Assembly (NCBI GenBank): GCA_017889545.1
Contig: JAGFZV010000020.1
Coordinates: forward strand, 1-64,000
Origin: Bacillota bacterium
Lineage (GTDB): Bacteria > Bacillota > Negativicutes > CTSoil-072
Direction: 5' to 3'
Length of the DNA: 64,000 nt
Part shown: positions 1 to 9,654 of the stretch, piece by piece
Layout: each line of letters starts with the position of its first letter
Position numbering within the stretch: the stretch's first letter is position 1
Translations under genes and position numbers: made by a program
The notes under the pieces: generated by a model
Told to the model about the DNA's origin: nothing
Seen by the model: the letters and a program-made list of their open reading frames with translations, nothing else
Databases searched by the model: none

Positions 1-109
1 CTGGAATTTCATTCTGTGGTGTGATCGGATATCCGGCGAAAAACCGACAGCCGGCTCTAACAGCTGCTTCTGCGATCGCTTCACAGCCTTTCATAAATAC
101 TCTAGCCAT
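1..109 (-). CDS. 2-oxoacid:ferredoxin oxidoreductase, alpha subunit (N-terminal part only)
   Basis: Only the first 36 codons lie in the window; the gene runs off the left edge. The N-terminus reads [20 protein letters not shown], then a [10 protein letters not shown] motif, which is the pyrimidine-domain start of KorA/VorB-type alpha subunits. The family oxidises 2-oxoacids such as 2-oxoglutarate or branched-chain 2-oxoacids to acyl-CoA and reduces ferredoxin. The ATG is preceded by an AGGAGG box. It follows the delta-subunit ferredoxin by about 20 bp, so the two form one operon. The sequence cannot tell the 2-oxoglutarate enzyme from the 2-oxoisovalerate enzyme. Confidence 0.85.
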   Translation of the reverse strand, partial: MARVFMKGCEAIAEAAVRAGCRFFAGYPITPQNEIP

Positions 110-129
110 TTTCTGTTCCTCCTTATTTA

Positions 130-333
130 TTATTTATATACTTCAATCGCAGCATCCGGACACATTCTTGCACAAATTGAACATCCGATACAAGCATCCA
201 TATTAACCGGTACTACATACTCATAGCCTTTTGCATTCACTTTGTCTCCTACGGCGAGCACGCCCTTAGGACAAAACTTAACGCAATATTGGCAGCTTTT
301 ACAGCTTTCTGATCTAATCTCTACTTTTGCCAT
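130..333 (-). CDS. 2-oxoacid:ferredoxin oxidoreductase, delta subunit (2x[4Fe-4S] ferredoxin)
   Basis: A 67-residue ferredoxin with two complete CxxCxxCxxxC cluster motifs ([12 protein letters not shown] and [12 protein letters not shown]). Size and sequence match KorD/VorD subunits, which carry electrons from the thiamine-pyrophosphate catalytic subunits to free ferredoxin. It sits directly upstream of the alpha subunit, and the likely order is delta, alpha, then beta/gamma outside the window. A cytoplasmic, oxygen-sensitive complex of anaerobic carbon metabolism is implied. Confidence 0.9.
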   Translation of the reverse strand: MAKVEIRSESCKSCQYCVKFCPKGVLAVGDKVNAKGYEYVVPVNMDACIGCSICARMCPDAAIEVYK

Positions 334-439
334 TTTGAATTCTCCTCTCTAACGTAAATATGATTTATTTTTTCATTTAAACATTGCCAGCAATGTTTAG
401 AGCGAATGAAGCATTTTTTCATCAACAAACTGTCGCAAA

Positions 440-1132
440 TTATTGGTTCCACGGATAGGTTAGATACAAATGGATCGGCAGCAAAGGACCGTCGATCCGC
501 TCTTTTACTGCGTCATACAAAGTATCGTTGACGCAGGTGAACTCTATAGCCATCAGCGGACCGATCATCTCAGTCATTTTTGAATTTCCTTCCAATACCT
601 CTTGCACGGTTGTCGAAATTCCGTTGTTCGGATTGCTGATCATGCGTACTCTGTCTAATTGAATATGGGAAATCTTCAATATTGATGAAAGTGTTCCATC
701 AATATGGTTCACATTAGCGGACCAAGGCCGGTATGCATTCAGAACATAGTATACAACGGTATTCTCTTGATTTACTTTCGGTGCAAATCCTCCCAATGCA
801 CGTGCACCTATATCATTTCCGCCAACATCCATAACTACATAACAGTTTTCATCTTTCAAAAGACGGTTAACCCCGCCTATCAGTGTTGGTGCATCAAAAA
901 ACTGTTCCTGATGATGAAAAACAATTCCCATGTTTTCAATTTCACTCTGCACATCTCTAGAACGAAACAATGGTTTTGTCATATCCATATCAAAAAAATG
1001 TACGGGTTTTTCCTTTAAATCAACAAGATATTTTGCAAAATTGATGGCAATCTCACTCTTGCCGCTCCCGGCTTCACCAACAAAGATAAAATTGGATCTA
1101 TTCATTGTGAACTCTTTGTACATACTGTTCAT
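440..1132 (-). CDS. P-loop ATPase of the MinD/ParA-like type, first gene of the Kor operon
   Basis: A 230-residue protein with a Walker A motif near its start (GEAGSGKS) and a Walker-B-like VVMDVGG segment. The start is the ATG seven bases after AAGGAGG (1139-1146); an upstream in-frame ATG lacks a ribosome binding site. No DNA-binding or membrane segment is evident. It lies 107 bp upstream of korD on the same strand and has its own strong promoter, so it is probably co-transcribed with the oxidoreductase. Its role is unknown; maturation or energy coupling of the Fe-S complex would be guesses. Confidence 0.7.
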   Translation of the reverse strand: MNSMYKEFTMNRSNFIFVGEAGSGKSEIAINFAKYLVDLKEKPVHFFDMDMTKPLFRSRDVQSEIENMGIVFHHQEQFFDAPTLIGGVNRLLKDENCYVVMDVGGNDIGARALGGFAPKVNQENTVVYYVLNAYRPWSANVNHIDGTLSSILKISHIQLDRVRMISNPNNGISTTVQEVLEGNSKMTEMIGPLMAIEFTCVNDTLYDAVKERIDGPLLPIHLYLTYPWNQ

Positions 1133-1216
1133 AAACCGCCTCCTTGCAGGCAACCAACTGAAGTAAGTCTTCCTCTATCGTGATGGCAGCAAAACCTACC
1201 ATGTTACAACATTTTT

Positions 1217-1245
1217 ATCATAAAACCTACGATATCATTTGTCAA
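1217..1245 (-). promoter_or_regulatory. Sigma-A promoter of the ATPase-korDA operon, with a nearby palindrome
   Basis: Reading on the minus strand, TTGACA and TATGAT are separated by exactly 17 bases. Just downstream of the -10 box, at 1201-1212, is the palindrome ATGTTGTAACAT, a possible operator. The nonamer GTAGGTTTT occurs twice around the -10 region. The transcript would start about 80 bases before the ATPase start codon. Confidence 0.7.
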
Positions 1246-1375
1246 CATTTTTTGTATAGAATGAACAAAATGTTTAATAATATTTTCTCCTTCACACGGA
1301 CGGAATATCCCAGTCGGGAATAACTAGCCGGAAGGCACAGGCAACTTTACCTGAAGCAAGTCCGTATTACCAAAA

Positions 1376-1406
1376 AACCTGAAACTCGAAATGAGCTTCA
1401 GGTTTT
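1376..1406 (-). terminator. Rho-independent terminator of the chemosensory operon
   Basis: On the minus strand, a hairpin with arms AACCTGAA and TTCAGGTT is followed by TTTTTT. It lies about 45 bases past the stop codon of the REC-GGDEF gene. Confidence 0.8.
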
Positions 1407-1451
1407 CATTCTCTATTTCCATTGTTCCAAACATATTGCCGGGAAATATTC

Positions 1452-2393
1452 TTAACTGGCAACACAATTTTTGGACATTTTTTTACCCTTATACAAGGCT
1501 TCATCCGCTTTTTGTATACTTGCGTCAACTCCTGCAGCTTCATCTAATTCCGCCATTCCCAATGTCAACGTTGTCGAAATCATCTTTTCTCTGCAAGGAA
1601 ACAGCTTCGTCTCAACTATTTTACGGATTCGTTCCGCAACGATCTTGCCGTCCTCCAAATCAATTCCAGGCAACAACAGCAAAAATTCTTCGCCGCCCCA
1701 GCGAGCGAGGATGTCTTCTAGCCTGATAACCGATTTCAACAAGTCCGCCATGCCTTTGAGAACAAAATCGCCGCAGTCATGGCCGTAAGTGTCGTTGATT
1801 TTCTTGAAGTCGTCAATATCTGCCATAATCAACGTTGCTTTCCCGCCATTTCGTTTCATCCCCGATATTTCCGCTTTAATACGCTGCATCATCTGCCTGC
1901 GATTTGCCATACCGGTCAAAAAATCGGTCATCGCGCTGTTTTCAAGTTGAACCATCAGTTCACTTAATTCTTTATTTTTGATTTCCATTTCTTGTGCATA
2001 TTCCAACAAAGCTTCCTTTGATTTCTTTAAGTCCAGGTGAACTTTAACACGTGCGCAGAGTTCATGGGAATGAAAAGGTTTTGTGATGTAATCCTGGCCT
2101 CCGGCTTCAAAACCCTTGACGATATCCTTAGAATCGGAAACAGCAGTAATGAAAATCACCGGAATATCGGCAGTGGCCGGCTGGCTTCTTAACGCTTTAC
2201 AAACAGAAAGACCGTCCATTCCCGGCATAATAATATCCATCAAAATCAAGTCGGGCATGGCGGCCTTGGCCAAGTCAATCGCAGCTTTGCCGTCACCTGC
2301 CTCAATAATTTCATATTCATTTTCATTGCCCAAAAATTTGCGGATAATCTTTATCTCCAACGGGCTATCGTCCACAATTAAAATTTTCGGCAC
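1452..2393 (-). CDS. Response regulator with diguanylate cyclase output (REC-GGDEF)
   Basis: A 313-residue protein. Residues 1-120 form a receiver domain (ILIVDDS acidic pocket, phosphoacceptor Asp in LILMDIIMP). A coiled linker follows, then a GGDEF domain with an intact GGEEF active-site loop. RLED sits at the position of the inhibitory I-site (RxxD), so product inhibition is expected. It makes c-di-GMP when phosphorylated, most likely by the hybrid CheA encoded just upstream (gap about 55 bp). The start is a GTG behind GGTGGCTGGAGG; the exact start is less certain than the frame. It resembles WspR in role, although the output here is part of an MCP-CheA operon without CheR or CheB. Confidence 0.92.
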   Translation of the reverse strand: MPKILIVDDSPLEIKIIRKFLGNENEYEIIEAGDGKAAIDLAKAAMPDLILMDIIMPGMDGLSVCKALRSQPATADIPVIFITAVSDSKDIVKGFEAGGQDYITKPFHSHELCARVKVHLDLKKSKEALLEYAQEMEIKNKELSELMVQLENSAMTDFLTGMANRRQMMQRIKAEISGMKRNGGKATLIMADIDDFKKINDTYGHDCGDFVLKGMADLLKSVIRLEDILARWGGEEFLLLLPGIDLEDGKIVAERIRKIVETKLFPCREKMISTTLTLGMAELDEAAGVDASIQKADEALYKGKKMSKNCVAS

Positions 2394-2447
2394 ATCCTCC
2401 AGCCACCCTTACACATCAATTTTCATCTTGCAAATAGTCTATTTCAA

Positions 2448-5063
2448 TTAAGCCCGTTGTTGCAGGATATGTCGAAGGCTATCCAACAGTCTCGTACGGT
2501 CAAGTTTGTACTCATATACGTCAAAACCAGCTCGAATTCCTTTTTCTTTATTGACATCCCCCGTTAATGAAGTCAAGGCAATGACCGGCAGATGCCGCAG
2601 AGCTTCGTTGGCTCGAATGGCTCTCACCAGTTCAATACCTGTCATAAGCGGCATTTCAATATCGCTTACAACCGCATCGACCCTGATTTGACCCAACTTT
2701 TCATATGCTTCGACTCCATTTTCTGCAGTAATGACCTGGTAGCCATCACTTTCCAAATAACTTTGAATTACTTTCAAAAAGAATGGTGTGTCTTCCACAA
2801 GAAGAATCGTTTTTCTGCCTTCTTCCTTCTCACCGGCAAAAGAGAACTTCCCATCCATTTTATTTGCGCCAACAAGCCTTTTGTAATATTCAGGCACCGC
2901 CTTTACAAACAATTCATGAATATTCAAAAAAGTAACCATTGAATCGTTGATCAGCGCCGAACCGACAATACCGTCACCGCATACTCCATCTTTATCCAGC
3001 AACACCGTTGTGTAGACCGCATCATGAATTTCTTGGGCAATTATTCCGACGGGATGTTTCATCAACTTGGGCAATATGATATAGAACTTGGAAGGAAGCT
3101 TCTTATTCCGCGAAATCGGCAGATAATGTTCCGGCCGTATCACCCTAATCGTCTGTCCTTGAAAAATGTAATAATACTTCGAGCCGATTTTTTGCAGTTG
3201 TGACAACTCAACTTCTTCCACACGCGACACCATCGCTAAATCCATGCCCAGCATTTCACCGCCTGCACATTTAAACAGCAGGACATATTGGAGTTCCTCA
3301 CTGATTTTTTTTCTCACCGGAACATCCATGAAGTCAGAAGATTCTTTGACAGTTGAAAAGCCGGCCTGACGCCGAAGGTTTTCCGTATCAAGGATCATCA
3401 CAATGCTTCCATCACCAAGAATAGTTACGCCCGAATAAAGCCCGCAATTGCCAAGAGCTGCCGGGAGCGGCTTGACCAGAAGTTCCTCCGTATCATAAAT
3501 AGAATCGACAATCAAACCGTACGGCATACGGCCGGCCTTGATGACCAATATACGCAGGGTTTGGTCTTGGCAGGCAACCTCTTCAACCGCTTGATTTGGT
3601 TCGGCTAAACGATCATCTGCAAGCAGATCACTCAATTTGGCCAGCGGCAGCAACCGCCCGCGCAAAAGCAAAACGGGGCGGCCATTCACCATCTTGATAC
3701 GATTTTCGCTGGGCTCGCCTGGCTGGATCAAAACCAGTTCGCGGATATTCGCCTGCGGTATGACAAAAGATTGTTTATTCGCCTTCACAATCAAAGCGGA
3801 GATAATCGCCAAAGTCAATGGCAATATCAAGCGAAAGGTGGTACCCGCCCCCATTTCCGAAATAACCTCGACTTTGCCGCCCAATTTTTCAATATTGGTC
3901 TTTACTACGTCCATGCCGACGCCGCGGCCGGAAAGATCGGTAACTTTTTCCGCCAAGGAAAACCCGGGACGCATGATCAGATTAAGAATATCCGATTCAT
4001 TCATGCCTCCGATTTCTTTTTCGCCGGCCAGTCCTTTTTGCAATGCTTTCGCTTTTATCTTTTCAGGATCAATACCGGCTCCGTCATCGCAGATATCAAT
4101 AATAACCCGTCCGCTCTCCTGATAAGCATGCAATACCAGCGAACCTGCCAGAGGCTTGTTGTGCGCCTGACGTTCCGTCGTCCGTTCAATGCCATGATCA
4201 ATTGCGTTCCGCACCAAATGCGTCATCGGATCAACCAAGGACTCGATTAAAGAGCGATCCAACTCCACATTCATTCCCCGCATCACCAAATCAATCTCTT
4301 TGTCCGTTTTACGGGAGAGGTCGCGAACAATACGCGGGAATTTGTTGAACACATTGGCAATCGGCTGCATCCTGGTTTTCATTACGTTTTTCTGGAGGTT
4401 GGTAGTCAGTTCGTCAATCCCTTTAGCGACGGCTTCCAACTGGGGCATCTGCCGGTCAGCTTCCTGCGCAATTCGCAGCAATTGATTGCGCCAGAGAACC
4501 AATTCGCCTGCTAAATTAACCAAATCATTCAACACGCTTACATTGACCCGTATGCTGTCGTCCATTGTCGTCTCACGGACTGGACCGTCCTGATTCTGCC
4601 GCTGGACATTGGCCAAAGCTTCTTGAACATGACGATCATCCGTTTGGGGCGTCTCAGCATCATTCACAGGCAGAATGACCGAGTTTTTTATGGCAGCCAA
4701 ATTCTCTCTAATGTCATAGCTTTCGCTGCCTTCCGGATCATGAACAAGCTCTTTTAACTTATCCGCAGTTTCCAGCAATGTGTCAATGATATCCGAATTG
4801 GCTTTTAAGCGGTGTTCACGCAACTCTCCGAATAAGGCTTCAATCGCATGGGCCAATTCCACAATCTTGTTTAATCCAAAGAAGCCGGCAGTGCCCTTGA
4901 TGCTGTGGGCGGCGCGAAAAATCCGGTTAATCACATCATCATCGCTTTCCCCTGCTTCCATACGCAAAAGACCGGCTTCCATATCCGCAATATGAGCCTT
5001 TGCTTCCGAGACGAATTCATTTAAAAGTTCACCGTCTATTTCCAAGCCGATCACCTGCCGCAA
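2448..5063 (-). CDS. Hybrid chemotaxis kinase: CheA with two CheW-like domains and a C-terminal receiver
   Basis: 871 residues. An HPt domain with phosphoacceptor His53 in AAHSIKG comes first, then a dimerisation segment near 170-235, an HATPase domain with N-box (LVRNAIDHG) and G-boxes (DDGAGID, SGRGVGMD), a CheW-like domain near 385-515, a second CheW-like region near 535-690, and a receiver domain to the end (LLVEDTPFF, phosphoacceptor in VVSDIEMP). Carrying both CheW functions and a receiver in one chain means no separate adaptor is needed. The start shown is a TTG. A second TTG six codons inside (5045) follows AGGTGA at better spacing and may be the real start. It lies 14 bp from the MCP gene and is surely co-transcribed with it. 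Confidence 0.92.
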   Translation of the reverse strand: MRQVIGLEIDGELLNEFVSEAKAHIADMEAGLLRMEAGESDDDVINRIFRAAHSIKGTAGFFGLNKIVELAHAIEALFGELREHRLKANSDIIDTLLETADKLKELVHDPEGSESYDIRENLAAIKNSVILPVNDAETPQTDDRHVQEALANVQRQNQDGPVRETTMDDSIRVNVSVLNDLVNLAGELVLWRNQLLRIAQEADRQMPQLEAVAKGIDELTTNLQKNVMKTRMQPIANVFNKFPRIVRDLSRKTDKEIDLVMRGMNVELDRSLIESLVDPMTHLVRNAIDHGIERTTERQAHNKPLAGSLVLHAYQESGRVIIDICDDGAGIDPEKIKAKALQKGLAGEKEIGGMNESDILNLIMRPGFSLAEKVTDLSGRGVGMDVVKTNIEKLGGKVEVISEMGAGTTFRLILPLTLAIISALIVKANKQSFVIPQANIRELVLIQPGEPSENRIKMVNGRPVLLLRGRLLPLAKLSDLLADDRLAEPNQAVEEVACQDQTLRILVIKAGRMPYGLIVDSIYDTEELLVKPLPAALGNCGLYSGVTILGDGSIVMILDTENLRRQAGFSTVKESSDFMDVPVRKKISEELQYVLLFKCAGGEMLGMDLAMVSRVEEVELSQLQKIGSKYYYIFQGQTIRVIRPEHYLPISRNKKLPSKFYIILPKLMKHPVGIIAQEIHDAVYTTVLLDKDGVCGDGIVGSALINDSMVTFLNIHELFVKAVPEYYKRLVGANKMDGKFSFAGEKEEGRKTILLVEDTPFFLKVIQSYLESDGYQVITAENGVEAYEKLGQIRVDAVVSDIEMPLMTGIELVRAIRANEALRHLPVIALTSLTGDVNKEKGIRAGFDVYEYKLDRTRLLDSLRHILQQRA

Positions 5064-5077
5064 CCCGAATTTTCCTT

Positions 5078-7384
5078 CTAAAGTTTGAATTTTCCTTCCA
5101 GCATTTTCAGACGGTTCGCCAGTTCTCCCATTTCATAGGCAGATTCGCTCACTTTTGTGGCTTTTTCAGCGGTATCAACGATCGCCTTATCCGTATCTTG
5201 CATGCTTTGTGAAATGTCCTGCGTTCCCTGCGCAATTTCCTGTGTAGCCTGAGCAATCGCGTTCATCATTGATTGCATTTCATCCGCGCTGCAAGCAACC
5301 TCATCCGCTTTTTGGGAAATCTTCTCCGTAGTGCGAAACATCGCTTCAACGCCGCGGGCCGCTTCCACTGCATTTTGTGAAACTTGTTCGGCCTTGCTGG
5401 CGATGACAGTCACTTCCTTACTAATCGTCGTTCGTTGCGCCCCATTCGGAATTCCGGCAGCAGCTTCCGGCCTGCTGTGTGGTTCTTCACTTACGGCTAA
5501 TGCAATGTTCTGCGTGATATCCATGGTCTCGGCTATAACACCGGTAATCTTTGCTACCACAGCCACTGCCTCTCCCATATTGTTTTGCATGTCTTCAATT
5601 TGTTGGCCGATACGTGCGGCTTCTTCCGTTGTCCTTTTGGATAGTTCTTTCACTTCTGCCGCAACCACAGCAAATCCTTTTCCGGCTTCTCCTGCGCCAG
5701 CCGCCTCTATTGTTGCATTCAGCGCCAGCATATTGGTCTGCTCTGCAATACGGCGGATCACATCAACAATTTTACTGATTTGTTTGGAGGAAGCATTGGA
5801 CTTTGTGATAATATCATTCGTTTCAAGCGAAAGAGATTTCGCTTCGGCAGCGATATCAATTGATCGTTTGCAGGAGGCTGCAACCTCTTGCGCAAAAATC
5901 GCCACATGCTGAATGCTTTGCGAAACGTCTTCAATGACAACGCTCACTTCTTTCACTTCATCCGCAACACGCTCGGAGGTCCTAACTGCCTCTTGCGCAG
6001 CAACCGACATTTCGTTGGCCATCTTTGCAACCAACCCAACACGGTGGCTGACTTGTTCGGTAGAACTTGCATTTTCTTCTGTACCGGCGGTAATCTCTTC
6101 TATAGCCGCACTCACTGTGCCAACCGCAGCGCTCATTTCCTGGCTGTTGGCAGCAACATTGCAGGCAATATCGATTAACTGGCTTGAACTTCCATGCAAT
6201 TCCTCGGTTACACGATAAATGTCTTTTGTCAAGGATTGAAGATCTTCTACCATTTTGTTAAAATTTTGCGCTAAAACTCCAAATTCATTCTCAGAATGCA
6301 CTTTTACTCGCGCAGTTAAATCCCCATTCTTAATTCTCCCTGTTGCACCCACAATCGCAAGAATAGGATCGGTGAATCGCTTGGAGAACCAATAAGAAAA
6401 GAACCCCGCAAATAAAATGACAAAGATACAAATCAACGTATTTTTCATTGCGATGTTTGTAACAAAAGCCAGTGCCGCGCTTTTTTTCTGAACCATGATC
6501 AGGCTCCAGGGAGTGGAATTCCCAGGCATTGGTACACTTCGATAGGCGCAAATGTATTCGTCACCACTGCCATCCGTATATTCCCCAACTCCTTTTTCAC
6601 CCTTCAGAACCTTATCAATAATGTTCTTTAGTCGGGCAGGAACGGCAAAATCAACTTCTTCCGTTACTTCATTGCCTTTTCCATCCTTAATAACATTGCC
6701 TTGCGCATCCTTCTTTAATATCACTTTCTTTTGCAATTTGTAATTATATAATTCGGCAATCTGACCTTTATCAGGGTGCGCGACAACGACTCCTTCCCCA
6801 TCCAAAAGGTAAGCATAGTTGCCTTCTCCAAAATTATATTTTTCCACCATTTGTTGGAGTGTGCTCGTCTCTATGTCAGCCATCATCACACCGACAAGCT
6901 TATCGCCATCATACATGCCGTTCACCGCTGTGGTAACAGCCATATGCCCGGCGATGGAATAATAGGATTTTGTGATATAAGATTTTTTTTCGTCCATGAA
7001 CTTTTTAAACCACCAACGGTCGGCGCGATTAGCCAATACGCCGTTGGACCGTGCCGTTTGATCGCCGTCCAGCCGATGACTGGCTAAAAGCTGGAAGAAC
7101 GGATAACGCTTTACCGTATCCGCTAATATCTTTTTTTGCCTTTCTCCATCACTGCCAATCATGTCGGTGTTTACACCTAGTTCCGCATTGAGGTTATAGG
7201 CATTCTGCATAAATTGGCTGACATTGGCTGCCAAACCTTCCGCCATAACAGCGTTTGTCTGCTTAATTGTTTTTTCATAATCCGAGGATATCCAATAATA
7301 ACTGGCGGACATCGATACGACAATCGCAAGAATCACGAGGGCGCAGTTCATAAAGATCAATTGATGACGGATGGATTTAAACAT
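5078..7384 (-). CDS. Methyl-accepting chemotaxis protein with extracytoplasmic dCache sensor
   Basis: 768 residues. A membrane segment near residues 8-28 is followed by a large double-Cache-like sensor region to about 300, a second membrane segment near 312-332, a HAMP domain, and a long cytoplasmic coiled coil. The signalling tip is conserved ([17 protein letters not shown], then [11 protein letters not shown]). It is the probable receptor for the CheA hybrid encoded immediately downstream. At residues 635-640 (DNA 5465-5482) the six residues PHSRPE look out of place. Adding one A and removing one A would give TTQQAG, which fits this helix family better, so a compensated frameshift or a pair of sequence errors is possible. 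The ligand cannot be told from the sequence. Confidence 0.93.
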   Translation of the reverse strand: MFKSIRHQLIFMNCALVILAIVVSMSASYYWISSDYEKTIKQTNAVMAEGLAANVSQFMQNAYNLNAELGVNTDMIGSDGERQKKILADTVKRYPFFQLLASHRLDGDQTARSNGVLANRADRWWFKKFMDEKKSYITKSYYSIAGHMAVTTAVNGMYDGDKLVGVMMADIETSTLQQMVEKYNFGEGNYAYLLDGEGVVVAHPDKGQIAELYNYKLQKKVILKKDAQGNVIKDGKGNEVTEEVDFAVPARLKNIIDKVLKGEKGVGEYTDGSGDEYICAYRSVPMPGNSTPWSLIMVQKKSAALAFVTNIAMKNTLICIFVILFAGFFSYWFSKRFTDPILAIVGATGRIKNGDLTARVKVHSENEFGVLAQNFNKMVEDLQSLTKDIYRVTEELHGSSSQLIDIACNVAANSQEMSAAVGTVSAAIEEITAGTEENASSTEQVSHRVGLVAKMANEMSVAAQEAVRTSERVADEVKEVSVVIEDVSQSIQHVAIFAQEVAASCKRSIDIAAEAKSLSLETNDIITKSNASSKQISKIVDVIRRIAEQTNMLALNATIEAAGAGEAGKGFAVVAAEVKELSKRTTEEAARIGQQIEDMQNNMGEAVAVVAKITGVIAETMDITQNIALAVSEEPHSRPEAAAGIPNGAQRTTISKEVTVIASKAEQVSQNAVEAARGVEAMFRTTEKISQKADEVACSADEMQSMMNAIAQATQEIAQGTQDISQSMQDTDKAIVDTAEKATKVSESAYEMGELANRLKMLEGKFKL

Positions 7385-7582
7385 TGTTTTCTCCCTTTCT
7401 TTGGCACAGCAACGTTATTTGTTCATTATTTTGGATCGTCTATCCGCTTGGTCAAAAGTAAAAACCATCATTCACCGGCAAAGGCAAATCATGGCTTTAT
7501 CTTCTCTATATAGATGAATTCTCCTGCCAAAATTGCAAAAACAAGGCAATTTTTCAATAAATTATTAAATCTTTTCCTTACG

Positions 7583-8158
7583 TTATTTTGTACAAGACTG
7601 ATAGCCATCTACGATTACCTCAAGCTGTCCCGACTGCGGATTAAACAGTAAGCCATGCACAGGCACATCCTTGGGGATCAGCGGATTGCTGCGAATTTTT
7701 ATCACAACTTCCTCGATGTTATCTACCGGATGATGAAAATGATCGATCCAATTTTTCAACTCTGCTTCTACCATTTTGATCGCATCCGGCGAAATCCCCC
7801 GCTCCAGCATCTTTTGAATCAGTCCTTCAGCCGAAGTATGGGCTATCCCGCAATCAAGATGGCCAATCACCATGACTTCTTTTACCCCCAACTCATAAAT
7901 ACCGACAATTAAGCTGCGGATCGTCGATTCAAAAGGACCGGTTACCGAATTTCCTGCATTTTTTATCATTTTTGCTTCACCGCGTTTGATCCCCATGGCC
8001 GGTTCCAAAAAATCTACTAATCTTGTATCCATGCAAGTAAAAATCGCTAATTGCCGAGTGGGCAATTTACTCGTTTCAGGGCAATAGTGAATATATTCAT
8101 CAGGCAAATGCTCAACAAAATGATGATTAGCAGCCAAAACCTGGTCTAAAATGTTCAT
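7583..8158 (-). CDS. Beta-class carbonic anhydrase
   Basis: 191 residues from an ATG that follows AGGAGG by four bases. Longer in-frame starts would translate the palindrome at 8222-8267 and are rejected. The zinc site is complete: Cys42 with Asp44 and Arg46 (CMDTR), then His100 and Cys103 (GHLDC). The family interconverts CO2 and bicarbonate in the cytoplasm, which in an anaerobe supports carboxylation reactions and pH balance. It is preceded by the PhoH gene, with the long palindrome between them, so it may have its own transcript. Confidence 0.93.
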   Translation of the reverse strand: MNILDQVLAANHHFVEHLPDEYIHYCPETSKLPTRQLAIFTCMDTRLVDFLEPAMGIKRGEAKMIKNAGNSVTGPFESTIRSLIVGIYELGVKEVMVIGHLDCGIAHTSAEGLIQKMLERGISPDAIKMVEAELKNWIDHFHHPVDNIEEVVIKIRSNPLIPKDVPVHGLLFNPQSGQLEVIVDGYQSCTK

Positions 8159-8221
8159 AATGCCTCCTATAAGTTTCTTCAATCCAAATTTCAAAGAAAT
8201 CCTTGGCACAGCCGATGACTC

Positions 8222-8267
8222 GAAACAAGTGCGACTATACTCCTCGGGGTATAGTCGCACTTGTTTC
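8222..8267. repeat. Perfect long inverted repeat between phoH-like gene and carbonic anhydrase gene
   Basis: Two 19-bp perfect arms (GAAACAAGTGCGACTATAC and its complement) flank eight bases. It begins four bases past the stop codon of the PhoH-like gene. There is no long T-run, so it may act as an RNA-stabilising or transcription-pausing hairpin rather than a classic terminator. In architecture it resembles the palindromes at 22711 and 32007, but not in sequence. Confidence 0.75.
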
Positions 8268-8271
8268 ACTG

Positions 8272-9654
8272 CTACAACCGTAATGCAGCTTCCGCCGCCA
8301 AAGGCGAGCGTTCGCATTCATCATGCTGGAGAGTGATTTGGAAACAGAGTTTGGAACCGCGCATTTTTTCGCTCGCATAAACGAGCCCGTTTGAACGGCT
8401 ATCCAAATAGGGGTGATCGATTTGCGCCGGATCGCCAATCAGGATCATCTTCGTTCCCAACCCCGGTCTGGTAATGACCCCCTTAGCCTGGCGGGGAGTC
8501 GAATTTTGCATTTCATCAAGAATCATCCAGTATTTTTGCAGTGAACGGCCCCGTTGAAAAGCTAACGCTTCCGTCTGAATAATGCGTTTATCGAACAGCA
8601 TCTGCACGGAATCTTCCGCTTGCGCCAATTCCCTGGCATCCTCAATCGTGTTGCTATGCATCAGCGTAAACAGATTATCACGAATGCCGCGCATAAACGG
8701 GCTAACCTTCTCCACTTCCGAACCAGGAAGATAGCCAATGTCTTCGTCCATCGGAATATTCGGCCGGCAAATCAGCAAATGATGATATTCACGCGGCTGG
8801 CGTTCCATGGTCTTATACAAGCCCACCGCCAGTGAATAGAACGTTTTTGCGGTACCTGCAGGGCCCTTAATAATAACCAGCGGCGCTTCTTCAGCGCTCA
8901 TCATCAAACATTCCTGCATGAATATTTGGCCGACATTACGGGGAATTACGCCGAATGGATTGCGTTTGTGGTAACGCAGATGCACAACACTGCGCCCGTC
9001 AAACCGGCCCAAAGCCGTATGCTGATCATTATCTGTCGAGCAGATTAACAAAAATTGGTTTACGTTTAATGTTGCCGGCATCAGAGTATTCGAGCATTCA
9101 TCAAATGAATATACCGATCCGGGATCAATACAGCCCGAATCATTCGCATGAAAAGAGTCGATGACGTCAGACGAAGCATACACAACTGCCCGACCCGAAT
9201 ATTGCTCATCCACATTTGGAACTTTATCGTTGCGAAAATCCTCCGCTTGTATGCTCAAAATGGCCGCCTTTACTCTCATATTGGTATCACGGCTAACCAG
9301 AATAACATTGCGGTTGCTTTCGCTGAGACCTTTGCATACCTGCAGAATGCGGTTGTCGGCTTTGGATTGGGCCCAATATTCAGGCATACGTATATTTAAA
9401 TGATTGGTTTCGATTTTCAAAACGCCGCCAAAATCATTGATTGGCACACCGTCCAGCAAATTACCGATAGGCAGCAAAGAATCAATAATCCGGCTCACTT
9501 GCCGGCTATTGACGCCACGGTCGGAAGATTCGCTTTTAAAGTGGTCAAGCTCTTCCAATACCACTTCCGGCAGAACAACGACATGCTCATTAAAGGCGAA
9601 TAGGGCATTCGGGCTGTGCAGCAGAACACTAGTATCAAGAACGTAGTACTTCAT
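8272..9654 (-). CDS. PIN domain-PhoH family ATPase (YlaK type)
   Basis: 460 residues. An N-terminal PIN-type nuclease fold (YYVLDTSVLLH with the first acidic residue; later EELD) covers about 1-130. A C-terminal PhoH P-loop ATPase domain has Walker A GPAGTAKT and Walker B (WMILDEMQNS). PIN-PhoH fusions are linked to RNA turnover in other bacteria: the PIN part cleaves RNA and the ATPase part unwinds it. The ATG follows GGGGTGA at good spacing; a GTG one codon earlier is possible. Its length is normal for the family and nothing is missing. Confidence 0.9.
   Translation of the reverse strand: MKYYVLDTSVLLHSPNALFAFNEHVVVLPEVVLEELDHFKSESSDRGVNSRQVSRIIDSLLPIGNLLDGVPINDFGGVLKIETNHLNIRMPEYWAQSKADNRILQVCKGLSESNRNVILVSRDTNMRVKAAILSIQAEDFRNDKVPNVDEQYSGRAVVYASSDVIDSFHANDSGCIDPGSVYSFDECSNTLMPATLNVNQFLLICSTDNDQHTALGRFDGRSVVHLRYHKRNPFGVIPRNVGQIFMQECLMMSAEEAPLVIIKGPAGTAKTFYSLAVGLYKTMERQPREYHHLLICRPNIPMDEDIGYLPGSEVEKVSPFMRGIRDNLFTLMHSNTIEDARELAQAEDSVQMLFDKRIIQTEALAFQRGRSLQKYWMILDEMQNSTPRQAKGVITRPGLGTKMILIGDPAQIDHPYLDSRSNGLVYASEKMRGSKLCFQITLQHDECERSPLAAEAALRL

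Noticed and set aside
3637-4250. Two plus-strand open frames of about 160 residues inside cheA
   Set aside because: They lie antisense to the ATPase and CheW domains; no ribosome site or family match.
5331-5912. 193-residue open frame on the plus strand inside the MCP gene
   Set aside because: It is antisense to a conserved MCP signalling domain and has low-complexity composition typical of shadow frames.
7583-8317. Longer carbonic anhydrase with 53 extra N-terminal residues
   Set aside because: The extension translates the palindrome at 8222-8267, and the ribosome site supports the ATG at 8158.
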